From positions 1 to 64,000 of the forward strand of contig CAZPHC010000033.1 of assembly GCA_964586155.1 (NCBI GenBank): a stretch of DNA of 64,000 nucleotides, given 5' to 3'. Source of the stretch: SXNM01 sp964586155. Its GTDB lineage: Bacteria > Myxococcota_A > UBA9042. The position numbers and the translations under genes are program-made. Below the pieces are notes generated by a model. It did not search any database and had not been told where the DNA came from. It was given only the letters and a program-made list of their open reading frames with translations. This document shows positions 9,151 to 16,666 of the stretch, one piece after another (the first letter of the stretch is position 1; each line of letters begins with the position of its first letter).

Positions 9151-9597
9151 CCCGATCTCACGTCCCCATCCTCGCCTCCTGGCACCGTCACGGTGCAGGG
9201 GTGCGCACGCCGGGCGCGCGAGGATGTGCCAGGGGGGCGTCTACGGCCCAGGCGGCCTGGGGTCAATGCATGGATCGGAACCGATCGAAATCGCTGAACA
9301 GCGAACGAAGCGGGCGCGGCGCCCCCACGTCGACCCCTCTGCAACCGATCGGTCCCACGGCAAAAACCCGGATCACTGTTGCTCGGACGACGATCGTGGC
9401 GCTGTCCGGACCCGAGCGGAGCGGCGGGGCGGGAGGCACGAATTGCCCATCGGGGGTCGCGCGCATTGGGTCGGAATAAGGCCTGCCGACGCGGGTTTCG
9501 CCCGAACCACCGGCCGGGTTGCGCGAGCGAGCCGACCGCCCTACATTGCCGCGCCCTACGTGGCAGCGCGCGCGAACGCGCGATGGAGGAAGCCCCG
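9151..9597. promoter_or_regulatory. 447-bp divergent intergenic region with palindromes
   Basis: No convincing gene. It separates the leftward DUF1287-like gene from the rightward VKOR fusion gene, so it must hold promoters for both. It contains a perfect hairpin GCACCG-TCA-CGGTGC at 9182-9196, a palindrome GATCGGAACCGATC at 9273-9286, and another CCGATCGG further right near 9350. A weak sigma70-like pair, TTGCGC at 9519-9524 and TACATT at 9542-9547 with a 17-bp spacer, sits about 50 bp before the ATG at 9598. Operator roles are inferred. Confidence 0.4.
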
Positions 9598-12183
9598 ATG
9601 AGCAACGCGACGGATGCCCCCAAGGGCGCCCCGACCGGACTTCCCGCGTCCCCGACCCTGCTCTATGCGCTGCTGGCGGTGCTGGCGGTGGGCATCGGCG
9701 TGGCGCTGTACCTGATCCGGCTCAAGCTGCAGCTCGAAACCGGCCTGGCCGACGCTGCGGCGTGCAACTTTGGCGGCAAGGTCTCGTGCGATCCGGTCAT
9801 CACGTCGGAGTACGGCTCGGTCTTCGGCCAGCCGATCGCGCTCTACGCGCTGCCGACCTACGCGATGATGGGCTTCCTGGTCTGGCAGGCCATCGGTGCC
9901 GTCGGCAACGCCAGCGCCGAGGCACGAGCCAAGGGCGCGCTGGCGCTGCAGGGCGTCGCGGCGCTCGGCGCGGTGACGGTGCTGCACTCGATGTACCTCG
10001 CGTACATCAGCTCGGCGGTGCTCGGCTTCTACTGCGCGTACTGCATGACGCTGTACGTCGTGAACATCAGCGCGACCGTGCTGGCGATCGCCGCCGGCCC
10101 CAAGACGATCGGCAACGCGCTCTCGGGCGCGATCGACGGCATCAAGGGCGTCCAGCCGCCGGTCGGCCAGGCGATCGCGGTCGCCGCGGTGGTCGGCCTG
10201 GTCGGCTGGGTCGCGACCGACCACTTCAAGGGCGTCTGGGAGAAAGACGGCGTCGTGCTGCAGATCTGCAAGACCGACGCCGACTGCGCGCCGCATATCG
10301 AGGCCTGCGGCCGCGATCCGCACTGCGCCTGGGCCAAGTCGGGCAAACCCGAGCCCGCCGTCGAGGGCACCGCCGTCGCCGTCGCGCCGGCACAGCAGCA
10401 GCAGCCCGCGCCGGGCGCCGCGACCGCCGTCGCCGAGGTGGCACCGCCCGTCGGCAAGGACTGCGCCGACGGCCCCGACTACGATCCCGCCAACGCCCGC
10501 ATCGCCGGCCAAGAGACCAAGGAAGACGGCTGGACCGAGGTCCACTACCCGATCGACGAGGACTGCGACTTCTTCTACGGCAACCCGAAGGCGAAGGTGA
10601 CGTTCGTCAAGGTCGCGGACTTCCAGTGCCCGTACTGCCGCTACCTGGCGATGACGCTCGATCCGATCATGAAGGAGTACAAGGACCGCGTCCGCTTCGT
10701 GATGCGCCACTTCCCCATGAACGGCCGCTGCAACCCGCGCATGAGCGGCTACGACAAGCACCCCAACGCCTGCGAGGCCAGCTGGGCCGCGCACTGCGCC
10801 GGCCTGCAGGGCAAGTTCTGGGAGATGCACGACCACCTGTACGCCAACCAGCAGGCGCTGGACGAGTACAACCTCGACAAGCACGCGCAGACGCTCGGCC
10901 TGGACATCGCCAAGTTCCGCATCTGCATGAAGGACCCCAAGACCGACGCCCACGTCAAGAAGGACATCCAGATCGCCTACAAGGGCGCGATCTACGGCAC
11001 GCCGAAGGCCTACATCAACGGCCGCCTCGTCACGGGCTCGGGCAGCAAGGCGATCTTCAAGTACCACCTCGACCTCGCGCTCAAGGAAGCCGAGGGCGGC
11101 GCCCCGGTGGCGGCCGCGGCCGGCGGCAACGAAGCGGTCGCGCCCAAGGGTGACGGCACCCAGATGATCGAGGGCAAGACCGCGAGCAAGACGTTCTACA
11201 TCGACCCGTTCGAGGCCTCGGTCGGCAAGGACGGCAAGGCCTACAGCAAGCCCGGCGTCAAGCCGGCGCGCGTGGCCTGGGCCACGGCGAAGGCGGCCTG
11301 CGAAAAGGCCGGCAAGCGCCTCTGCACCGAGGAGGAGTGGGTCAGCGCCTGCACGGGCACGCCCGCGGTCGACAACAACAACAACGCGCAGTTCGCCGAC
11401 GACGACGTCGAGGGCAAGATGTACCCGTACGGCGCGTTCTACCAGGCGAACACCTGCTTCGACCAAGGCGACAAGTACCAGGGCAACCCGGTCGCCACCG
11501 GCAGCCACGAGCAATGCCGCACGCCGTCTGGCGTCTTCGACCTCGCGGGCAACATCTCGGAGTGGGTCGGCGACACCAAGGAGACCGCGACGCTGCTCGG
11601 CGGCCACGCCGCCAGCGGCGAGGGTGCGCGCTGCAACGATCGCGCGTTCACGCCGGGCATCGGCCGCCGCAACCAGACGACGGGCTTCCGCTGCTGCGCA
11701 GACAGCAACGTGGCGTCGGCCCCCGTCCAGGAGGCCGCGCTCGAACCCGTGCTCGAGTCGTACAAGGGCCAGATGGTCCCGGACTTCGAGGCCACCGACA
11801 GCGAGGGCAAGACCGTCCGCAGCCGCGACTTCAAGGGCAAGGTGACGCTGCTGAACTTCTTCGCGAGCTGGTGCGGCCCGTGCAAGAAGGAGTTCCCCTA
11901 CCTCGTCAAGTACGACGAGGAGATGCGCAGCAAGGGCTTGCAGATCATCGGCGTCGGCGTCGACAACGAAGCGAGCGCGAGCCTGGAGTTCGTCAAGGGT
12001 TACAACGCTGCGTTCCGCATCATCACCGACCCGGACTCGATCCTGATGGGCACGATGATGGTGTACTCGATGCCCTCGACCTTCTTGATCGACAAGGAAG
12101 GTCGCATCGTCTACACGCACACCGGCTTCAAGCCCGAAGAAGACGAAGCGCCCCTGAAGGCTGCGATCCAGAAGCTGCTCTAG
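9598..12183 (+). CDS. VKOR-DsbA-FGE-TlpA four-module disulfide oxidoreductase fusion
   Basis: 861 aa envelope protein that joins four recognisable modules. (1) Residues about 15-215: a vitamin K epoxide reductase-type integral membrane domain with several hydrophobic helices, loop cysteines C56 and C64 and the active-site pair C146-A-Y-C149. (2) About 325-500: a DsbA/thioredoxin-like domain with C344-P-Y-C347 in VADFQCPYCRY and a cis-Pro-like TPKAYING. (3) About 533-702: an FGE-sulfatase (SUMF1)-type domain (FYIDPFEASV, GKRLCTEEEWVSAC, GVFDLAGNISEWVGD, TTGFRCC). (4) About 720-861: a TlpA/ResA-like domain with W758-C-G-P-C762. VKOR domains re-oxidise DsbA-like partners using quinone, so modules 1 and 2 form a complete disulfide-generating unit; module 4 is usually a reductant or thiol carrier. 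ATG 9598 is chosen because GGAGGA lies 7 bases upstream. The NAGPA-type lipoprotein gene follows 4 bp downstream. Confidence 0.92.
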   Translation: MSNATDAPKGAPTGLPASPTLLYALLAVLAVGIGVALYLIRLKLQLETGLADAAACNFGGKVSCDPVITSEYGSVFGQPIALYALPTYAMMGFLVWQAIGAVGNASAEARAKGALALQGVAALGAVTVLHSMYLAYISSAVLGFYCAYCMTLYVVNISATVLAIAAGPKTIGNALSGAIDGIKGVQPPVGQAIAVAAVVGLVGWVATDHFKGVWEKDGVVLQICKTDADCAPHIEACGRDPHCAWAKSGKPEPAVEGTAVAVAPAQQQQPAPGAATAVAEVAPPVGKDCADGPDYDPANARIAGQETKEDGWTEVHYPIDEDCDFFYGNPKAKVTFVKVADFQCPYCRYLAMTLDPIMKEYKDRVRFVMRHFPMNGRCNPRMSGYDKHPNACEASWAAHCAGLQGKFWEMHDHLYANQQALDEYNLDKHAQTLGLDIAKFRICMKDPKTDAHVKKDIQIAYKGAIYGTPKAYINGRLVTGSGSKAIFKYHLDLALKEAEGGAPVAAAAGGNEAVAPKGDGTQMIEGKTASKTFYIDPFEASVGKDGKAYSKPGVKPARVAWATAKAACEKAGKRLCTEEEWVSACTGTPAVDNNNNAQFADDDVEGKMYPYGAFYQANTCFDQGDKYQGNPVATGSHEQCRTPSGVFDLAGNISEWVGDTKETATLLGGHAASGEGARCNDRAFTPGIGRRNQTTGFRCCADSNVASAPVQEAALEPVLESYKGQMVPDFEATDSEGKTVRSRDFKGKVTLLNFFASWCGPCKKEFPYLVKYDEEMRSKGLQIIGVGVDNEASASLEFVKGYNAAFRIITDPDSILMGTMMVYSMPSTFLIDKEGRIVYTHTGFKPEEDEAPLKAAIQKLL

Positions 12184-12187
12184 GACC

Positions 12188-12979
12188 ATGCGGACGACTG
12201 CAGCGGCGCTGGTGGCGCTCTTGGTCACCAGCGCCGGCTGCGCCCGCGAGCGCAAGCCGACCCCCGTCATGTTCGCCGAGCTTGCGCCTGGCGTCGCCTA
12301 CGCCACGATGCGCGTCGAACCGGGCGACGGCAGCCAGGGCTCGGACGTCCACGTCCTTCGGCTCGAGCCCAGCAAGGCGGAGCTGGTCGTGGTCCACGAC
12401 GAGAAGCTCAACGACGCCGCCGGCTTCCGCAAGGCGGCCAACGCCATCGCCGCGGTCAACGGCATCTACTTCGATCCGCAATTCAAGCCGCTGGGCCTGC
12501 TCGTCAGCGGCGGCGTCGAGCTCAGCCGCCTGCGCCGGGTGGACCACGGCGTGTTCGCGCTGGCGGGCGGCAAGCCGAGCCTGCAACACGCCAAGGCCTA
12601 CAAGGCGCCGGCCGGGCTCGAATTCGCGGTCGAATGCGGCCCGCGATTCGTCGTCGGCGGCGTGGTGCAGCAGGTGCGCGAGAGCTTCGCCCGACGCACG
12701 GTGATCGGCGGCGATCGCGACGGCAACGTGCTGCTGGCCGCGAGCGTCGGCGTGCTGCGGCTGCGCGATCTGGCCAAGGCGATGGTCGCGACGCCAGAGG
12801 CGGGTGGCATCGCTGCGGTCGATCTGCTCAACCTCGATGGCGGCAGCTCGACGATGTTCGACATGGAGATCGGGAGGTTGCAGGTGCGTGTGCGCTCACC
12901 GATCCGCATCCCGGTGGGCATCGCGGTGCGGGCGCGGACGCAGGCAGGCGGGGCGGCGACTGTGCCTCCCACCCCTTGA
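12188..12979 (+). CDS. Lipoprotein with phosphodiester glycosidase (NAGPA/DUF2233) domain
   Basis: 263 aa. Signal peptide with lipobox (TSAGC, Cys about 18) implies lipidation. The mature part matches the NAGPA-type phosphodiester glycosidase fold: GVAYATMRVEP at the start, AAVNGIYFD in the middle (the family's NGGFF-like turn), LEFAVECGPRFVVGG, and the diagnostic NLDGGSSTMF near residue 218. Members cleave sugar-phosphodiester or related bonds; the substrate here cannot be read from the sequence. It starts 4 bases after the VKOR fusion gene, so both are likely on one transcript. The run of basic residues after the hydrophobic core (CARERK) is slightly unusual for the position after a lipobox. 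Confidence 0.82.
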   Translation: MRTTAAALVALLVTSAGCARERKPTPVMFAELAPGVAYATMRVEPGDGSQGSDVHVLRLEPSKAELVVVHDEKLNDAAGFRKAANAIAAVNGIYFDPQFKPLGLLVSGGVELSRLRRVDHGVFALAGGKPSLQHAKAYKAPAGLEFAVECGPRFVVGGVVQQVRESFARRTVIGGDRDGNVLLAASVGVLRLRDLAKAMVATPEAGGIAAVDLLNLDGGSSTMFDMEIGRLQVRVRSPIRIPVGIAVRARTQAGGAATVPPTP

Positions 12980-12987
12980 TCAGGGAT

Positions 12988-13016
12988 TCGCCAACGCCCC
13001 GCAATGCTGCTATCCT
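12988..13016 (+). promoter_or_regulatory. Candidate promoter with extended -10 (TGCTATCCT)
   Basis: TTCGCC at 12988-12993 and TATCCT at 13011-13016 are separated by 17 bp, and the -10 is preceded by TGC, giving an extended -10 TGCTATCCT. It lies about 100 bp before the GTG start of the PEGA gene at 13118. The match to consensus is partial. Confidence 0.35.
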
Positions 13017-13117
13017 CTCTCGCCCCTTGCGCGGTTCGGGCCATGGTCCATGGCGATTCCGCGTGTCCGCGTGCTGAGTCGTGGCGACGCCGGGGTGCGC
13101 CGCTGCTGGAGGAGACC

Positions 13118-14737
13118 GTGATCTTCGCGAACCACAAGCCAGGTCGTGTCGCGGCCTGGATGGTGCTGATCGCCACCCTGCTCGGGCCCGTCGGCGTGCC
13201 GACGCCGGCGCTGTGGTCGATCGGCAGCGCATGGGCGCAGAGCGCCAATCGTCCGGGCCTCGCAGTGATCCCGCTGTCGCGCCGCGACGGCGTGGGTGCC
13301 TTGGCCGCCGCGCGCGTCGAGGAGTACCTGCGGGCGATGGTCGAGGCCGGCGGGCAGGTCACGCTGGTGGCGCCCGACGTGGTCGAGAGCGGCCGCGCAC
13401 GGCGTGGCAGCGCGCGGACCGCGTCGGCGACCCAGACCGAGGCGCAGAAGAACCTCGACAAGGCGGACGAAGCCCTGATCGCCGGCCGTGACGGCCTGGC
13501 CTCCGGCGAGGATCTCGAGACGGCCTACGCCCTGCTCGAGGCCTCGATCGCGCGCTTCGAGAAGTACTTCGTGGAGTTGGTCGACTTCACCAAGCTCGTC
13601 GACGCCTATGTCCGCGCGGCCGACGCAGCCCTGAAGCTGGGCAAGAAGAACGAGGCCAAGGCCAACATCACCAAGGCGGTGACGATCCAGCCGACGCTCG
13701 TGCTCGACCGCAAGGCCTCGGAGGACCTGCGGGAACTGGTCAAGACGACCCGCGAGACGCTCGCAGGGCGCAAGGCCGGCACGATCGCGGTGACGGCCAA
13801 CGTCGAGGGCGCGCAGCTCTTCGTCGACGGCGTGAGCATTGGCGACCTGCCCGCCGAGGCCAAGGACCTGTACCCGGGCACACACTTCGTCCAGGTCAAG
13901 AAGGAAGGCGCCGAGACCTGGGGCAAGGCCGTGACCGTGCGCGGTCGCCAGGTCAAGCTCGCGGCCAAGCTCGACGTCGAGGAGGACGAGGGCACCGAGA
14001 TCGCGATCGCCGTCCGCTTCGACGACATCAAGCCCGTGGCCGAAAAAGGCAACTTCCACGAGAAGCTGGCCAAGAACTTCTCGTTCATGTTCAGCAAGCA
14101 GCTGCGGGCCCGCTTCCTGCTCTACGGCGTGTTGGCCAAGTCGGCGCGTGGCATCGAGCTGCACCTGTTCCTGTTCGACGCCACGGTGCGCAAGTTCGCG
14201 GCGCTCGACCCGGTCGAGTTCTCGGCGAACCTGTCGAACATGCAGATGAAGATCCTCGAGGCCGAAGGCCTGATCCGCGCCGCGGTCGCCTCGTTCCCCG
14301 AGAAGAACGAGGTCATGGAGCAGCCCGCGGTGTTCGCCCGGACCACTGCGGCGACGTCGGGCCCCGGCACCACGACCAGCCCGACACCTGGCCCGCCTCC
14401 GGTCTACGTGCCGCCGACGCCCACGCCGACGCCGACGCCCACGCCGACGCCGACCCCCACGCCGACGCCCGAGCCAGAGCCGGAGCCGGAGCCGAAGCCG
14501 ACGTCTCCGGTGGTCACGGGACCGCAGACGACACCTCGGACCCCCGTGCGCCCGGCGAAGGACCCGTACGCGGACCTGGTCAAGAACGACGAGGACGAGA
14601 GCATCGTCAAGAAGTGGTGGTTCTGGACCGTGCTGGGTGTGGTGGCAGCCGGCGGCGCCACGGCGGCGGTGGTGCTGATGAACCAGCAGACCGATGCCTC
14701 GCCGAACTTCAAGGTGGACGCCATCTACCAGCCCTGA
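13118..14737 (+). CDS. Exported PEGA-domain protein with Pro/Thr linker and C-terminal membrane segment
   Basis: 539 aa. The GTG at 13118 is preferred because GGAGGAG lies at 13108-13114 and the start gives a normal signal peptide ending near AWAQS; an in-frame start at 13004 has no Shine-Dalgarno and lengthens the leader. The mature part begins with a sugar/nucleotide-binding-like strand (GLAVIPLSRRDGVGALAAARVEEYL), then helical TPR-like repeats, a PEGA domain at about 220-275 (GTIAVTANVEGAQLFVDGVSIG), a (PT)n/(PE)n linker at about 430-465, and one transmembrane helix at about 502-522 (WWFWTVLGVVAAGGATAAVVL). PEGA domains are common in surface-associated proteins. The topology suggests a periplasmic protein tethered at its C-terminus. 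Role unknown; a kelch lipoprotein follows. Confidence 0.8.
   Translation: MIFANHKPGRVAAWMVLIATLLGPVGVPTPALWSIGSAWAQSANRPGLAVIPLSRRDGVGALAAARVEEYLRAMVEAGGQVTLVAPDVVESGRARRGSARTASATQTEAQKNLDKADEALIAGRDGLASGEDLETAYALLEASIARFEKYFVELVDFTKLVDAYVRAADAALKLGKKNEAKANITKAVTIQPTLVLDRKASEDLRELVKTTRETLAGRKAGTIAVTANVEGAQLFVDGVSIGDLPAEAKDLYPGTHFVQVKKEGAETWGKAVTVRGRQVKLAAKLDVEEDEGTEIAIAVRFDDIKPVAEKGNFHEKLAKNFSFMFSKQLRARFLLYGVLAKSARGIELHLFLFDATVRKFAALDPVEFSANLSNMQMKILEAEGLIRAAVASFPEKNEVMEQPAVFARTTAATSGPGTTTSPTPGPPPVYVPPTPTPTPTPTPTPTPTPTPEPEPEPEPKPTSPVVTGPQTTPRTPVRPAKDPYADLVKNDEDESIVKKWWFWTVLGVVAAGGATAAVVLMNQQTDASPNFKVDAIYQP
14409..14500 (+). repeat. Low-complexity Pro-Thr/Pro-Glu coding microsatellite
   Basis: A run of ccgacg/cccacg hexamers encodes alternating Pro-Thr and then switches to gagccg hexamers encoding Pro-Glu. 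Hexamer repeats keep the frame, so length change by slippage would lengthen or shorten the linker of the PEGA protein without breaking it. Confidence 0.85.
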
Positions 14738-14811
14738 CGGATCGTCACGGTCGACAATGACGGCATCGGAGCGCGGCCAGCGCGCCGCCAGCGCACAAGC
14801 GCAGTGATGAT

Positions 14812-14817
14812 GGGAGG
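14812..14817 (+). promoter_or_regulatory. Shine-Dalgarno GGGAGG deciding the start of the kelch lipoprotein
   Basis: GGGAGG abuts an ATG at 14818 with no spacer, while the next in-frame ATG at 14824 has a six-base spacer. This favours 14824 as the real start. Confidence 0.7.
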
Positions 14818-14823
14818 ATGCAG

Positions 14824-16587
14824 ATGCAAGCAATCTCGACCATGCGAGCCCGGACCCGCTCGTGGTTGGCGTCGACCGCCGCGTTCGGCGCCGTGATCGT
14901 CGCAGGTGGCTGCAGCCCGGAGGTCGCGGAGCCCGTGCAGGGCCTCGCGGTCGTGATCAAGGGCCCGCTGGGCGCCGAGAGCCCGTTCGCCGACCCCAAC
15001 GCCGCGTTCCTCGCGCTGGTCGCCGAGGGCCCGGGCATCCCGACCGATCCCGCGCTCGCGCCAGCCGTGGTGCAGCCGTTGAACAAGGCCGGCATGACGC
15101 TGGCGATGCCGTCGGTGCCCTATGGTGTCGCGCGGCAGATCCGCGTCGACATCTACCCGGCGGACGCCAACGGCCTGCCGACGTTCCCCGTCATCGGCCG
15201 CGGCCGCACCGCGCCGATGGACGTCAACCAGGGCCAGACCTTCTTGACCTCGGCCTTCGTCACCCGGACCAACGGCTGGGCCACGCCGATCACCGACGAA
15301 GGCGCCGAGTCCGCGACCGACGCCCGCATCGGCGTCGCCGCGGTCCGCCTCGCCGACAGCACCGTCCTGCTGGCCGGCGGCGGCAGCTTCAAGCCTGGCG
15401 CGAGCAACCCGTTCGACCCGAGTTCCTACGACAAGCTCAGCAACTCGGTGCTGCTCTACGACGTCGCGACGCGCAAGCTCGGCAACCTCTCGATCCCGCC
15501 GATCTCGGCCACGCTGACCACGCCGCGCACGCAGATGGCGACCGCCACCGGCCCGGACGGCCAGGTCGTCTTCGTCGGCGGCTACGTCATGGGCGATCTC
15601 GGCCCGGTCGCCTCGAACCTCGTCGAGTACTGGGACCCCAAGGAGGCCAAGATCAAGCAGGCCACCTCGGGCTCGCCGCACCTGCTCTACCCACGCGCGC
15701 ACCACTCGGTGACGCGCCTGTTCGACAACCAGACGTACTACCTGGCCGCTGGCGGCAAGGGCGCCAAGGCCGAGGCCAGCGCGACCTGGGAGATCTGGGA
15801 CCCGCTGCACGGCGTGACGGCGCAGGGCCTGCTGGCCAAGCCGCGCTGGAACCACGCGGCGGTGCGCCTGCCCGAGCGCGACGGCGGCTACGTCATGCTG
15901 ATCGGCGGCGAGAACGACGCCGGCCCGATCGCGGACTTCGAGGTGCTGCGCTACGACAACGTCGGCAACATCTCGTACCTGGGCAACAAGAAGGTCACCT
16001 GCTACTGCGGCACGACCACCTACAACGGTGCGGACTCCAACGACAAGTGCGCCGCCCTCGCGGGCCAGGCCGGGTGCAGCCAGTTCACCTGGGAGCCGCT
16101 GCTGCGCACCTTCGAGCCGGCGATCGGCCGGACGATGCCGGGCGCGGTCTTCGTCACCACCGAGACGACGGCGCAGATCTGGATCGTCGGCGGCTTCGCC
16201 GACGCCGCGCACAAGCAGCCGCTGTCGCGCGTCGACGTCTTCGATCTGGCCACGGGCCAATGGCTGCCGGCCGTCCCGGCGCTCGAAGCGCCGCGCGGCG
16301 CGCCGATGGTGGACGCGACGATCGCCGGCGGCGAGCGTGGCCGCGTCGTCGTGGTCGGCGGCCTCGACGCCGCCGGCAAGACCGTCGAGAAGGCCGAGGT
16401 GCTCAGCTACGAGGCCGGCAGCGGCGTCAAGCGCGAGTGGGCGGACGGCACGGTCCCTGGCGGTGGTCGCGTGCTCGGCGCCGCGGTGGCGGTGCGGACC
16501 GGCCACGTCCTGGTGGTCGGCGGCGCGACCGGCGACGGGGCGACCTACAGCGCCGTGACCAAGATGGGGCTCTACAACCCGCGCTGA
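14824..16587 (+). CDS. Kelch-repeat (galactose-oxidase-like propeller) lipoprotein
   Basis: 587 aa from ATG 14824. The signal peptide ends in a lipobox (VAGGC, Cys about 30), so the product is a lipidated envelope protein. From about residue 155 it shows repeated kelch-type blades, each with a run of small or hydrophobic residues, a double Gly and a W/Y: VLLAGGGSF, VVFVGGYVM, YYLAAGGKGAK, VMLIGGENDAG, IWIVGGFADA, VVVVGGLDAAG and VLVVGGATGDG. A Cys-rich insertion (VTCYCGTTT...KCAALAGQAGC) interrupts one blade at about 397-420 and could be disulfide-bonded. No catalytic residues can be assigned. It sits between the PEGA gene and the giant surface protein on the same strand, consistent with an envelope role. 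Confidence 0.82.
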   Translation: MQAISTMRARTRSWLASTAAFGAVIVAGGCSPEVAEPVQGLAVVIKGPLGAESPFADPNAAFLALVAEGPGIPTDPALAPAVVQPLNKAGMTLAMPSVPYGVARQIRVDIYPADANGLPTFPVIGRGRTAPMDVNQGQTFLTSAFVTRTNGWATPITDEGAESATDARIGVAAVRLADSTVLLAGGGSFKPGASNPFDPSSYDKLSNSVLLYDVATRKLGNLSIPPISATLTTPRTQMATATGPDGQVVFVGGYVMGDLGPVASNLVEYWDPKEAKIKQATSGSPHLLYPRAHHSVTRLFDNQTYYLAAGGKGAKAEASATWEIWDPLHGVTAQGLLAKPRWNHAAVRLPERDGGYVMLIGGENDAGPIADFEVLRYDNVGNISYLGNKKVTCYCGTTTYNGADSNDKCAALAGQAGCSQFTWEPLLRTFEPAIGRTMPGAVFVTTETTAQIWIVGGFADAAHKQPLSRVDVFDLATGQWLPAVPALEAPRGAPMVDATIAGGERGRVVVVGGLDAAGKTVEKAEVLSYEAGSGVKREWADGTVPGGGRVLGAAVAVRTGHVLVVGGATGDGATYSAVTKMGLYNPR

Positions 16588-16655
16588 ACCGGCCCTCGGG
16601 GGCGAGACGCTCGGGGTGGGCGGGCACATCGGCGGATGGATGACCGCAGGACGAC

Positions 16656-16662
16656 GGGAGGG
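16656..16662 (+). promoter_or_regulatory. Shine-Dalgarno GGGAGGG before a TTG start of the giant gene
   Basis: GGGAGGG at 16656-16662 is followed after four bases by TTG at 16667. Neither of the other in-frame starts (GTG 16616, ATG 16640) has a comparable site, so TTG is the best-supported initiation codon. Confidence 0.55.
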
Positions 16663-16666
16663 ACGG

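Noticed and set aside
9556..12270. A 904-codon minus-strand frame opposite the VKOR fusion
   Set aside because: No recognisable domain and biased composition; shadow of the sense gene.
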